Numbered from the stretch's first letter, positions 17,801 through 26,766 are shown. The stretch is 38,650 bases of DNA from JAFGMC01 sp963540515 (GCA_963540515.1 CAUTNA010000007.1:1-38650), one strand, 5' to 3'. Notes: generated from the letters alone by a model not told the origin. A program made the numbers and translations.

Positions 17801-18385
17801 ATGAGACCAAAATTAATTTGTTGTATTGGAGAATCTGGAAGTGGTAAAGGTTATTTTATACAAAATAATCTTTTGAAATATGGATTTTATAAACTTATAT
17901 CAGCAACTACACGAGAAAAAAGAATACATGAATTAAATGGCAGAGATTATTATTTTGTTGATGAAGATTATTTTAAAGATGCAAATCTTTTTACATATTT
18001 AGATGTTAATAAAGATATAAGAAAAGAAGGTGATAAAGCATGGCTTTATGGAGTACCTAGTTTTGAAGTTCTGGATAATCTTGGTAAAAATTTTGTCTAT
18101 GATGTTATACAACCGAAATATGCAAGACAACTGATAAATAATTTTATTAAAAATAATTTAGATTATGAATTTAAAACTATATTTTTTATTCCACCAGACA
18201 ATAAAAATATTATAAATTCTCGTGCAAATATGAAAGATGATTTACAAGTACGAACTAAAAATACTTGTTGCTTATTTGATTGTATGGAAGCGGATATTTT
18301 TCCTGATTTTTTTGTTAAGTCCAGTTTTGATAAAACAATTATAGATCCAAGACTAATCGAATATTTAGAATCTTTAAATAAATAA
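17801..18385 (+). CDS. Guanylate kinase-like P-loop protein
   Basis: A 194-residue protein from the ATG at 17801 (12 more hydrophobic residues would come from a start at 17765; neither has a clear ribosome-binding site). The P-loop GESGSGKG (10-17), then SATTREKRIHELNGRDYYFV, D, E, D, Y, F (34-58), follow the guanylate kinase plan S-x-TTR-x-x-R-x-x-E-x-x-G-x-DYxF. The P-loop ends K-G-Y rather than the usual K-S-T/S. The second half keeps Gmk-like length but weak motifs (TIFFIPP, then an Arg-poor lid). Either a divergent Gmk supplying GDP or a related kinase of other specificity. No second gmk is in this window. Confidence 0.6.
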   Translation: MRPKLICCIGESGSGKGYFIQNNLLKYGFYKLISATTREKRIHELNGRDYYFVDEDYFKDANLFTYLDVNKDIRKEGDKAWLYGVPSFEVLDNLGKNFVYDVIQPKYARQLINNFIKNNLDYEFKTIFFIPPDNKNIINSRANMKDDLQVRTKNTCCLFDCMEADIFPDFFVKSSFDKTIIDPRLIEYLESLNK

Positions 18386-18390
18386 TTCAT

Positions 18391-18418
18391 AAAAAAGCCT
18401 AGAAAATCTAGGCTTTAA
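18391..18418. terminator. Bidirectional terminator
   Basis: Stem AAAGCCTAGA/TCTAGGCTTT (10 bp, AAA loop) between two convergent genes, with A-run on the left and T-rich sequence on the right, so it can serve both strands. Confidence 0.82.
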
Positions 18419-18419
18419 T

Positions 18420-19118
18420 TTATTTTTGTTTTTTTATTTTCTTTATATTTCTAAATAAAAATAACATAAGTATCATTATAAAACCAGATAATCCAAGACT
18501 TATGTATTGTAATAAACTTATTGTTGATATTTTAACAGGTTCTTTTAAAGAATTCTCATATCTTATATTTGCATCATTAAATTTATCTATTAAATATTTA
18601 TATTCATCATATTTTGGATTACGATAACTCATAAATATTCTATCAGAAATTTTAACTAAACCCTGCCTATAATCTCCATAACCATTTGCAAGAGAATCAA
18701 ATTGACTGCAATATTTTTTTATATTTTTAATTGCTTCTTTATTATAAGGATTTTCATATTTAAATTTAAAATCACCACAAATAAGTTCTAAATTTCTTCT
18801 TATAAAATTTATACCATCACAAAAATAATAATTTAAATAAGTGTCACCATTGTAACTAGGTTTTTCTGACAAGCCATCATAATTATCAAAATAAACAGAA
18901 TCTTTACAATCTTGTGCACAAATATAACCGTAATCTTTCATATGATAATAATCATTTCTATTTTGGTTTTGAGTTATACAGATAGATCTTTCTTCATTAC
19001 AAAAAACTGTTCTACCGTCTCCTATTGGATATTCATTACTAAATATCTCGGTCATCTTACACGGTTCTGCTATTAATAAATTTGGAATTAACAGTAATGC
19101 TAAAAAATATATTTTCAT
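18420..19118 (-). CDS. Exported, C-terminally membrane-anchored Cys-containing protein, unknown function
   Basis: A 232-residue protein with a cleavable signal peptide (1-17, LLIPNLLIA before EPC), an external domain with about ten Cys (positions around 20-140; likely disulfide-bonded), and a C-terminal TM (about 202-224, LLQYISLGLSGFIMILMLFLF) with a basic cytoplasmic end (KKIKKQK). The topology is therefore periplasmic domain, single anchor. I recognise no family. It is isolated: convergent terminator downstream, rpsU terminator upstream. Confidence 0.65.
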   Translation of the reverse strand: MKIYFLALLLIPNLLIAEPCKMTEIFSNEYPIGDGRTVFCNEERSICITQNQNRNDYYHMKDYGYICAQDCKDSVYFDNYDGLSEKPSYNGDTYLNYYFCDGINFIRRNLELICGDFKFKYENPYNKEAIKNIKKYCSQFDSLANGYGDYRQGLVKISDRIFMSYRNPKYDEYKYLIDKFNDANIRYENSLKEPVKISTISLLQYISLGLSGFIMILMLFLFRNIKKIKKQK

Positions 19119-19204
19119 CTCTCTACCTCTCGCGTTAATTATATCAATTTATTAAATTAAAAAAAGGAGAAATTTGTATAAACATAAATATATAAAATAA
19201 AAAA

Positions 19205-19220
19205 ACCCGCATTTGCGGGT
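19205..19220 (-). terminator. Rho-independent terminator of rpsU
   Basis: Stem ACCCGC/GCGGGT with an ATTT loop, followed on the minus strand by seven T residues, five bases after the rpsU stop. The plus-strand flank is also T-rich. Confidence 0.85.
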
Positions 19221-19225
19221 AATTT

Positions 19226-19441
19226 TTAGAAGCCAAAGACCATTCTTTGTTTAGATTGTCTTTTTTTCTCATTTCTGACGGCTTCTTCTTTCTTTCTTTT
19301 ACGCATTGTTGTTGGTTTTTCATAACGTTGACGTTCTTTCATCTCACGATACAAACCTTCTTTTTGAGACTTTCTTTTTGCAACACGTAGTGCCTGCTCT
19401 ACATTATTATCTCTTACTAAAACTCGAACCAATTTATTCAC
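19226..19441 (-). CDS. rpsU: 30S ribosomal protein S21
   Basis: A 71-residue very basic protein starting MNKLVRVLVRDNNVEQALRV, with KRKSQKEGLYREMKERQRYE and KPTTMRKRKKEEAVR, the full S21 pattern. S21 aids 16S 3'-end base pairing at initiation. AAAGGGGG-like purines lie before the ATG. It follows rpoD by 30 bases on the same strand. Linkage of rpsU with rpoD is classic (rpsU-dnaG-rpoD in Enterobacteria), but dnaG is absent here and rpsU comes last. Confidence 0.95.
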   Translation of the reverse strand: MNKLVRVLVRDNNVEQALRVAKRKSQKEGLYREMKERQRYEKPTTMRKRKKEEAVRNEKKRQSKQRMVFGF

Positions 19442-19471
19442 CCCCTTTAGGTATTTTATTTTTTTTAAACT

Positions 19472-21466
19472 TTATCCTTCAAAGAAAGGTTTTAACCTTT
19501 TTGCTCTTGTAGGATGTCTTAATTTCATTAAAGCTTTTTGTTGTATCTGTCTTATTCTTTCTCTTGTTACCTCAATTTCATCTCCAACTTCTTCCAAGGT
19601 ATAAGTTTCATTACTCGACATACCAAAACGTTTTCTCAAAACAGTTTCTTCCTTTGGATCCAATTCTGATAATACTTGAGTTATAACTTTTTTCAAGTTC
19701 TTTTGAACTGCTGAATGAAATGGATTTTTTACATTTTCATCAGCTATAAATTCTATTCTTGAACTGTCTCCATCTTGTTCAATCGGTTGCTCTAAAGATA
19801 CTGGTCTTACATTAACTTTTAAAGCCTCATGAATTTTACTAACCGGTAGATAAATAATCTTTGATAACTCTTCAGTTGTTGGGTTTCTTCCATGTTTATG
19901 CATAAACTGACGAGAAGCTCTCTGAATTTTATGAATATTATCAATCATATGTACAGGTATTCGTATAGTCCTTGCATGATCAGCAACAGATCTTGTAATT
20001 GCTTGATTAATCCAGTTTGTTGCATAAGTTGAAAATTTATTTCCGAGTCTATAATTAAACTTATCAACAGCTTTCATAAGTCCGATATTACCCTCTTGTA
20101 TTAAATCAGATAAATCAAGACCAAGTCCCCTGCTAACATGCTTTTCAGCAAAAGTTCTAACTAAAGCTAAATTTGCTTCAATCATTTCTTTTTTTGCTTT
20201 TGTAACTTCATCTTTTCCAAATCTTACAAGTTCAACAACTTTTTTATATTCTGCAGGTGGCTGTCCTGTTTTATTAGAAATTTTTAATAATTCATCTTGA
20301 ATCTTTAAAATCATATCTTTGTTCTTTTGAACAAACTTAACAAGATTAGAATTCTTAGATTTTTCTAAACATTTAACCCAATTTTTATTTAACTCATTTC
20401 CAAGATATGTTTCTAAAAAATCTTCTCTTTTTATTTTAAAACTTGTAGCAAGCCTGAAAAGTTTACCTTCCCAACCCATTAATGTATTGTCAGAAGAAAT
20501 AAGAGAAGATAATATTTCTTCTATTCTATCATCATGAAGACGAATTTTACTGATATGTTCATAAATATCAATTCTGAGTTTGTCATATTTATCTTCGTCT
20601 TTTGGATCTAAATCACAACCTTGCTCTAATAAAGACAATCTTTTAATGTAAAGCTTTTCCATAGAAGAAAAAATACGTTTTACTTTTGCCATTTCATCCA
20701 TAACAATAGGAGAAATAAATTCTTCCATTACATTTATAGCAATTCCTGTTCCCTTTTCTTCCTTTTTATCCTCATCATCTAAATCATCTAAATTATCAAC
20801 TTCTTCTTCATCAAAATCTTCTTCTTTTTTTGATTTAGAACCAGATTTTTGATCAGATTCAGCAATATACATAGCATCTAAATTAACAACATTTCTAAGT
20901 CTGATATTGTCGTTTAATAATTCTTCATACCAACCAATCATAGCCTTTATTGTCATAGGACTTTCACAAAGAGCATATAACATAAGACGAGTCGCAACTT
21001 CTATTCTTTTTGCAATAGCAACCTCGCCCTCTGCAACCAATAATTGACCAGTTGCATTTATCTGTCTTGGATATGAATATCCAGAATACTGCATTCTTAC
21101 GAAATTTGAATTATTTGTTCTTTCAAGTTGTTTTGAATAACATTCGTAATCATCATCTAGAGCATCAACTTGGTCTTCTCCAGAATCAATTTTAACTCTT
21201 GTTTTATCTTTATCATCTGGATCATCATATTCAAAATTATCCCATTTGTAAGAATTTGATTCAATAATTTCAAGAGATAAATCTTGTTGAAAGAAATTTA
21301 GTACGTCTTCATATTCAGCTTCTGGAACCTCATCAGATTCAGCAGATTCTAGAAAATCAGAATGAGAAAAATAACCTAAGTCAAATGAACTATAGGCAAG
21401 TTTTTGCAGGTTTTCAGGAAGAGAATCTACAAGAATTTTAGTAGCTTCATCTAATTGTCTAGCCAT
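19472..21466 (-). CDS. rpoD: RNA polymerase primary sigma factor sigma-70
   Basis: A 664-residue sigma factor. Region 2 (about 425-505) includes ANLALVRTFAEKHVSRGLGL, DLSDLIQEGNIGLMKAVDKF and YATNWINQAITRSVADHART; region 3 follows; region 4.2 (about 600-655) has EETVLRKRFGM and LEEVGDEIEVTRERIRQIQQ, then KALMKLRHP. A long acidic non-conserved insert (about 200-240, Asp/Glu/Lys-rich) separates region 1.2 from region 2, as in proteobacterial RpoD. Region 1.2 is unusual: the normal D-x-VRMYLREMG reads NFVRMQYSGYSY here. Start ATG is five bases after the trcR stop, so it is co-transcribed with trcR and rpsU. Confidence 0.97.
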   Translation of the reverse strand: MARQLDEATKILVDSLPENLQKLAYSSFDLGYFSHSDFLESAESDEVPEAEYEDVLNFFQQDLSLEIIESNSYKWDNFEYDDPDDKDKTRVKIDSGEDQVDALDDDYECYSKQLERTNNSNFVRMQYSGYSYPRQINATGQLLVAEGEVAIAKRIEVATRLMLYALCESPMTIKAMIGWYEELLNDNIRLRNVVNLDAMYIAESDQKSGSKSKKEEDFDEEEVDNLDDLDDEDKKEEKGTGIAINVMEEFISPIVMDEMAKVKRIFSSMEKLYIKRLSLLEQGCDLDPKDEDKYDKLRIDIYEHISKIRLHDDRIEEILSSLISSDNTLMGWEGKLFRLATSFKIKREDFLETYLGNELNKNWVKCLEKSKNSNLVKFVQKNKDMILKIQDELLKISNKTGQPPAEYKKVVELVRFGKDEVTKAKKEMIEANLALVRTFAEKHVSRGLGLDLSDLIQEGNIGLMKAVDKFNYRLGNKFSTYATNWINQAITRSVADHARTIRIPVHMIDNIHKIQRASRQFMHKHGRNPTTEELSKIIYLPVSKIHEALKVNVRPVSLEQPIEQDGDSSRIEFIADENVKNPFHSAVQKNLKKVITQVLSELDPKEETVLRKRFGMSSNETYTLEEVGDEIEVTRERIRQIQQKALMKLRHPTRAKRLKPFFEG

Positions 21467-21471
21467 TAAAA

Positions 21472-21996
21472 TTAATCCTTATTTTTTATATTTGATATAG
21501 CATCTTGAAGAGCAGACTCAGACACCAATCCTAGAACTATAGGGCTTTGAATTTGTATAAAAGAATATGATTTATGAGTTTTATTACGAATTGATGCAAC
21601 CGTTGCATTTGTACTTCTTATAAGTCTTGCTATTTTTCCATCTGAAAGTTCTGGATAGTTTTTAACCAACCATAAAATTCCACCCATTCTATTTTGTCTG
21701 TGTAGTTTTGGAGTATATCCTGCTTTTACTTTATCTTGAGCTTTTTGAGTTGATATAATTATATCTCTAAGTTGTAATTTTGCGTCTGGATCATCTTCAC
21801 ATCTTTTGATTTCTTCTTTTGTAAGTTGTCCATTTAATATCGGATTTAATCCTTGTATTTTATTTACTTCTGCATCAGCAATATTTTTTACTTCTAATTC
21901 ATGAAGTCCACAAAATTCAGAAATCTGTTCAAAAGAAAGAGATGTATTTTCTACAAGCCAAAGAGCCGTAGATTTCGGCATATACGGATAATTCAT
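21472..21996 (-). CDS. trcR: Cell cycle transcriptional regulator TrcR (DUF1013)
   Basis: A 174-residue DUF1013 protein: MNYPYMPKSTALWLVENTSL, then SFEQISEFCGLHELEV, IQGLNPI, and NRMGGILWLVKNYPELSDGK with IARLIRSTNATVASIR. Two helix-turn-helix-like parts are visible. In Alphaproteobacteria TrcR associates with RNA polymerase and controls cell-cycle genes. I use the ATG at 21996, which has AAGGGG six to seven bases upstream and gives the family N-terminus, rather than a start at 22038 that adds 14 hydrophobic residues. It sits five bases before rpoD; a minus-strand TTGACA at 22079-22084 may belong to the operon promoter. Confidence 0.93.
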   Translation of the reverse strand: MNYPYMPKSTALWLVENTSLSFEQISEFCGLHELEVKNIADAEVNKIQGLNPILNGQLTKEEIKRCEDDPDAKLQLRDIIISTQKAQDKVKAGYTPKLHRQNRMGGILWLVKNYPELSDGKIARLIRSTNATVASIRNKTHKSYSFIQIQSPIVLGLVSESALQDAISNIKNKD

Positions 21997-22098
21997 AAAA
22001 AAAGCCCCTTTAAGCCCTAAAAATATATAAAAAATCAAGCAATTTCAAGTAAAAAATAAAATAAGCTTAATTAACTTATGTCAATTATTCTTGATTTC

Positions 22099-23940
22099 TT
22101 AAATAAATTCTCCTAAATGTTGCATTTTAACTTTATAAAAAGCACTATTTTTATTTTTTATAAGTTCCTTTGGTTTAGCATCTTCAATAATTTTTCCATT
22201 TTCTATAAAAATAATTCTATCAAATTTTTCTGCAACTACTGGATCATGAGTTATTACAATAGAAGTTTTATTTTTGCTAAAATCTAAAATAGATTGAACA
22301 ATCATATCTTTAGTATTTTCATCTAAGTCCGAAGTTGGTTCATCAAATATCATAACTGGAGAATTGACAAGGAAAGCTCTTGCAATTCCAATTCTGTGTC
22401 TTTGACCACCTGAAAAAGATCCTCCATTAAATCCTGTAATTGTATTTATTCCACCTTTTTCTTGGACAGACTCTAATACTTTTGCATAAGATAAAGCTTT
22501 CTCTATTTCTTCATCTGTTGCTGTTGGGTTTCCTAATAAAAGATTTTCTTTAACACTTCTATTAAGAAAGCCATCAAATTGCGGAATATATCTTATAAGT
22601 TTTCTAAGAGAGTTTAATCTTATATCTTCTATATTTGTATTATTTATTAATATTTCTCCGCTCTTCAATTTATACTCTCTTATAAGAAGTGATAGAATAG
22701 TTGTCTTACCCATTCCACTTTTTCCCATAATAGCAATTTTTTCACCAGGATTTATTACAAGGTTAAAGTTTTCTAAAACATTTTTATAAATTTTTGATTC
22801 TTCATCATTTAAATTCCTTTTTTCCTTATATCCAAATGTTACATTTTTAAACTCAATTTTTGGTAAATTTTTTTTAAAATATTCAAGATCTAAATCTTTT
22901 GCACCTTCTTTATCTGTAAGCAAAGTACAATCTTGCAATATCTCCATTGCTTCCATATACTCTGCAAGATTCTGTTTTAATTGTGATAAAATTCCTGCAA
23001 AATTTCTCAATATAGACATAATTTGCGATGAATTATCTAATATTGTAAGAACAGTACCTATTGGTTGATTTGAACTTATTGCGATAATAAAAGCAGAAAT
23101 AACAATGATAATATTAAATATATTTTCAAAAATATTTTTATTTATATAAAATATGCGATCTTTCATATTAATAATAAAATTTCTTTTACTTCTTTCATTT
23201 AATTCATCAGATATAATATCTTTATATTTTTCTTTTAATCCTGTTCTTTGTATTATTGATACATTTGTTACTATATCTGATATTCTATTAGTTGTTTCTC
23301 TAGATTCTTTACGTTTTTGTTTAAATATAGGAATCATTTTTGTTTTGTGTTTAAGAGATATTATAAAAAACAAACCACTAATAAATAATAATGATAATAA
23401 TAAAAGTGGATTTATAAAAAATAATATTGAGCCTGCTGTAAAACCTTTTGTTCCACTTGAAAACAAAGATATAATTCTACGAATAGAAGGTAAAATAGCA
23501 TTTATTGCAGTAGATGTTGCTTGATAAAAAGAAGAAATTGGAGTATAGAGTCTAAATTCTTGATCTGTATCTAAAAATAATCTATTAGCATATTTTTCAA
23601 AATTATCCACTATTTCTTTATCCATTTTAGCAGAATTAATTTCTTTAATATCACGTAATCTATCTATAATAAAATCTGTAAAATAGTATAAACCAAAATA
23701 CTTATGAACATTTGTATCAGAAAGTCCTTTAATACTTGCAATATCTATTGATTTACCTCTAAGAGATGGTCTGATTCCTCCAATTACTCCTTCTATAATA
23801 GATAAAAATATTTGTTTTAAAATTAAATATTTTATTTTTTCCTTTTTAGGCTTTCCTTTATCCATTAGATTAATTGTTTTAATCATTTCCCTTATTACAG
23901 AAAAATATCTTATTTTATCTTTATTTTTTGTAATATTCAT
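22099..23940 (-). CDS. ABC transporter, fused membrane and ATPase domains (exporter type)
   Basis: A 613-residue half-transporter. The N-terminal two thirds is an ABC-exporter membrane domain with clear helices near 135-160, 165-195 and 270-295. The ATPase has Walker A GKSGMGKT (406-413), Q-loop IPQFDGFLN, signature FSGGQ (509-513), Walker B VMIFDEPTSDLDENT and the switch His in VITHDP. It probably works as a homodimer. Helices near 40-60 and 80-95 are weak, so topology is not fully clear. Substrate unknown (MsbA/HlyB-like lipid, peptide or drug). GGAGAGTTT precedes the ATG. Confidence 0.9.
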   Translation of the reverse strand: MNITKNKDKIRYFSVIREMIKTINLMDKGKPKKEKIKYLILKQIFLSIIEGVIGGIRPSLRGKSIDIASIKGLSDTNVHKYFGLYYFTDFIIDRLRDIKEINSAKMDKEIVDNFEKYANRLFLDTDQEFRLYTPISSFYQATSTAINAILPSIRRIISLFSSGTKGFTAGSILFFINPLLLLSLLFISGLFFIISLKHKTKMIPIFKQKRKESRETTNRISDIVTNVSIIQRTGLKEKYKDIISDELNERSKRNFIINMKDRIFYINKNIFENIFNIIIVISAFIIAISSNQPIGTVLTILDNSSQIMSILRNFAGILSQLKQNLAEYMEAMEILQDCTLLTDKEGAKDLDLEYFKKNLPKIEFKNVTFGYKEKRNLNDEESKIYKNVLENFNLVINPGEKIAIMGKSGMGKTTILSLLIREYKLKSGEILINNTNIEDIRLNSLRKLIRYIPQFDGFLNRSVKENLLLGNPTATDEEIEKALSYAKVLESVQEKGGINTITGFNGGSFSGGQRHRIGIARAFLVNSPVMIFDEPTSDLDENTKDMIVQSILDFSKNKTSIVITHDPVVAEKFDRIIFIENGKIIEDAKPKELIKNKNSAFYKVKMQHLGEFI

Positions 23941-24028
23941 AAACTCTCCAGTCCTAAATATTAGTTATATATAATTAAAATAAAATAAGTTTTCATAAAA
24001 ATATTAAGCGTTTTTAAAAATAATTAAC

Positions 24029-24057
24029 TTGACAAGTTCTTAAATTTGTCTTATATT
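24029..24057 (+). promoter_or_regulatory. Consensus-like promoter pointing into the antisense of the Cys-rich gene
   Basis: TTGACA (24029-24034), 17-base spacer, TATATT (24052-24057). Predicted start is near 24064, 14 bases before the 3' end of a minus-strand gene. The next plus-strand gene (KAP-like NTPase) is about 740 bases on. It may drive an antisense or a long leader RNA. Confidence 0.45.
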
Positions 24058-24077
24058 ACAAACATAAAATAAAAAAG

Positions 24078-24524
24078 TTATTTTTCTTCTTTTTCTAATA
24101 AATATTTTTTTATTTCATTTTGTGTTAGTTTCCGTACTTTTGTATTTGAAAATTCTTTAAAAGGCTTAACTGAAAATAGAGATTCTTTTGTTTTACAAAT
24201 TTTATCTTTGTTTGATTCTAAATAATTATTAAGAGAATCTGTTGATTCAAATATTTTATAAAAAACTCTTTTATTTTTTCCTTCTATTTCATATATTCCA
24301 CAAGATTTTTTTAAACTAAAATCTGCTGTTCGTAAATATAATTTTGCAATTTCTAAAGTTTTAAAAGGAAAATTCCAACGTTGTAATTGTCTTTTTGAAT
24401 CTTTTTCAATACATATACATCTTCCACAAGTTCCACAAATATATTGAGTATGATTTAAAAGACATTCTTTTGAATTTAAAAGAGGTGTTGCCCTTGAATT
24501 TAAACTATAACATTCTTCACACAT
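24078..24524 (-). CDS. Conserved Cys-rich (zinc ribbon-like) protein, unknown function
   Basis: A 148-residue soluble protein. N-terminal CEEC (2-5), then C21, H25 and a compact YICGTCGRCICIE (28-40) form a likely zinc-binding module. This is followed by QRWNFPFKTLEIAKLYLRTA (about 52-71) and CGIYEIEG. The text, particularly NHTQYICGTCGRCICIE and RWNFPFKTLEIAKLYLRTAD, looks like a conserved hypothetical family I have seen in gut Firmicutes and Fusobacteria, which would suggest horizontal spread; a search would be needed to confirm it. No function is assigned. Confidence 0.65.
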   Translation of the reverse strand: MCEECYSLNSRATPLLNSKECLLNHTQYICGTCGRCICIEKDSKRQLQRWNFPFKTLEIAKLYLRTADFSLKKSCGIYEIEGKNKRVFYKIFESTDSLNNYLESNKDKICKTKESLFSVKPFKEFSNTKVRKLTQNEIKKYLLEKEEK

Positions 24525-24578
24525 AATAAAACTTTTTTAATATTTATCTTTAATTTTAAATGACAAAACCCTTTTATC

Positions 24579-24659
24579 AAATCAGAAAAGTTTAAGAAAT
24601 TTTTAGAAAAGGAACTATTTTAGGAAAAGTTTAAAAATTTATGAAACTTTTCTTGATTT
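24579..24659. repeat. Imperfect inverted repeat upstream of the KAP-like gene
   Basis: AAATCAGAAAAGTTT (left) pairs with AAACTTTTCTTGATTT (right) with one bulge. An extra direct GAAAAGTTT copy lies between them near 24623-24632. The 24525-24798 gap holds no ORF; this repeat is its only visible structure and might be an operator or a hairpin in the leader. Confidence 0.35.
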
Positions 24660-24798
24660 TTATCTGTATAAAAAAAAGACCGATTATTTTTTATTCTTTA
24701 ATTAATTAAAAATTAAAAGGATTGATTTAATTGAAATGATTTAGATATTTATTTAAAATAGTTCTATATATATTCTAAGTAAAAAATGGAATGTTTAT

Positions 24799-26763
24799 AT
24801 GAAACAATCAGATCAAATTGTAGAAGATTTAAAAAACGCTAAAGTTGTCAGCCTTATTGGAAAATGGGGAAGTGGAAAAACTTATAATTGGGAAAATAAT
24901 ATATTAAAAAAATTAAAAGAATTAAATAAAAAAACTATTTATATCTCTTTATTTGGAAAGAAATCAACAGAAGAAGTAAAAAGAGAATTATTTGATAAAC
25001 TTATTTCTTTAAAAGATTTAACAATAAAAATTTTAACACTAGTAGTGACTATAATAATACTTTCAAATTTAATAATAGATGCTATAAATAAATTTTTTGG
25101 AAATTTTTTTAATTATAAATCAAATATTTTTATAAATGCTTTAATATTATTAATAATATTTCTATATTTACGATATTATTTTTATAAACCAATATTAAAA
25201 TTTTCAATACTTAGGTTTATGGGAATAGATCATACAAACATAGATTGGAAACTTATAACACCTAAAAATAAACCAGTACTATGTTTTGATGACATAGAAA
25301 GAATTCAAGATAAAAGCTCGATAATCACATTTTGTGGATTTATTGAAGAATTAAAAAAATTAAGATTTCCAATATTACTAATAATAAATGACGAAAAAAC
25401 AGATAAAGGCTGGAAAGAATATAAAGAGAAAATTATAGATCTACAATACAATCAAAAGATAGAATCAACTCTAGAAGAAATTTTTACTAAGTATAATTGG
25501 TTAAATGATATTGAAAAAGAATATATTTCAAAAATAAGTAGTAAACTTTCTAATGCTCAAAATGAATTAAACTTGTTTAAAGATTTAGATCATGAATATA
25601 TAAAACAATTTTCAAATAATTTTAGATTTATTATAAAAGTTATAGAATCTATATATAGAGTTCGTTCTATATTATCTGAAAGATATTATAAAAAACTAGA
25701 ACCTGAACAACAATTAGATATTATTTCTTATATAGCAGCCAGAACACTTATAACTGAATTGGGAATAGATGACAAGGATCTTCTAGATGAATATAGTCTT
25801 GATAAAGATGAAAAAAAACTAGAAGAATACAAAATATTTAATTTCACTGGTTTTTCTTCTCATATTTCCAAAGAAAAATCTGGAATTGGAAGCTTAATTA
25901 CTTATTATAATGGATTTCCTATAACATGGGTTTCTTGTGAAATTAAAAATTTTCTTGAAACAAAAGAATGTAATTTGGATAAATTAAAATCTGATATTAT
26001 CAAAAAATCAAAATTTGAATTATATGCAAAAGAATATGATTATTGGAAAACATCAACTAAACAATCAAAAATCATAGAGGAAAGATTGTATAATCTTTTT
26101 ATAGAAGAAGAAAAACCTTTTACTTCATTTTTTGCTATGAAACAATCTATACGACAGTATTTATTAGCTACCAGTGCTATAAACAAAAAATTATCAGAAG
26201 AAAAACACAGACCATTTTTTGATGCATTAAAACGTAGTATAACTATAGATGATATAGATATTTCAAATATAAATATAGATTTTATAGAAATAAATAATAA
26301 TTATGATGATAAGAATTCAATTTTCTTTGAAAATACAAAATTAATAAATTATGTTTTTAAACATACTTTAAAAGAAAAATATATAAATCATTATAAAGAT
26401 TTAAAAGATAAAGACTTTTTTATTAAATTAAAAAATAAATTAGATAAAGAATCTTATAATTCTTATTATATTTCTCTTTTGATATTTATTTTATTTTCAA
26501 ATAAGCAAAAACAAGAATATATTCTGAAATTAAAAGAAAATAATTTCTCAAATTATATTGATTTTTTATATAAAGTAATACCAATAGTAAAAGAAGTAAG
26601 AGAAATAATTATAAAATATTTTATGACAGAAAATAATTTAAAAAATTTTATCGATTTATTAGAAAAATATATAAATGAATTAAAAAATATTAAGGATAGT
26701 GGACTTATAGAAAATAAGCATGTAGAAAATTTATTAGAAAAATTAAATAAGTTAAAACAATAA
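24799..26763 (+). CDS. KAP-like P-loop NTPase with two membrane helices
   Basis: A 654-residue protein. Walker A GKWGSGKT (21-28) and Walker B PVLCFDDIER (159-168) are separated by two TM helices (about 73-96 and 109-127), the arrangement of membrane-anchored KAP NTPases in which helices are inserted inside the ATPase. IEELKKLRFPILLIINDEK follows as sensor region. The remaining ~430 residues are helical with no recognised effector domain. It could be a phage-exclusion or other STAND-type defence protein, but the function is inferred only. It ends three bases before the 3' end of tRNA-Ser(GCT) on the opposite strand and has no partner gene. Confidence 0.72.
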   Translation: MKQSDQIVEDLKNAKVVSLIGKWGSGKTYNWENNILKKLKELNKKTIYISLFGKKSTEEVKRELFDKLISLKDLTIKILTLVVTIIILSNLIIDAINKFFGNFFNYKSNIFINALILLIIFLYLRYYFYKPILKFSILRFMGIDHTNIDWKLITPKNKPVLCFDDIERIQDKSSIITFCGFIEELKKLRFPILLIINDEKTDKGWKEYKEKIIDLQYNQKIESTLEEIFTKYNWLNDIEKEYISKISSKLSNAQNELNLFKDLDHEYIKQFSNNFRFIIKVIESIYRVRSILSERYYKKLEPEQQLDIISYIAARTLITELGIDDKDLLDEYSLDKDEKKLEEYKIFNFTGFSSHISKEKSGIGSLITYYNGFPITWVSCEIKNFLETKECNLDKLKSDIIKKSKFELYAKEYDYWKTSTKQSKIIEERLYNLFIEEEKPFTSFFAMKQSIRQYLLATSAINKKLSEEKHRPFFDALKRSITIDDIDISNINIDFIEINNNYDDKNSIFFENTKLINYVFKHTLKEKYINHYKDLKDKDFFIKLKNKLDKESYNSYYISLLIFILFSNKQKQEYILKLKENNFSNYIDFLYKVIPIVKEVREIIIKYFMTENNLKNFIDLLEKYINELKNIKDSGLIENKHVENLLEKLNKLKQ

Positions 26764-26766
26764 AAC

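Noticed and set aside
19165..19195. Plus-strand mini-ORF (AAGGAG, TTG, eight codons, stop) before the rpsU terminator
   Set aside because: Too short, no conservation visible, and likely chance in A-rich DNA.
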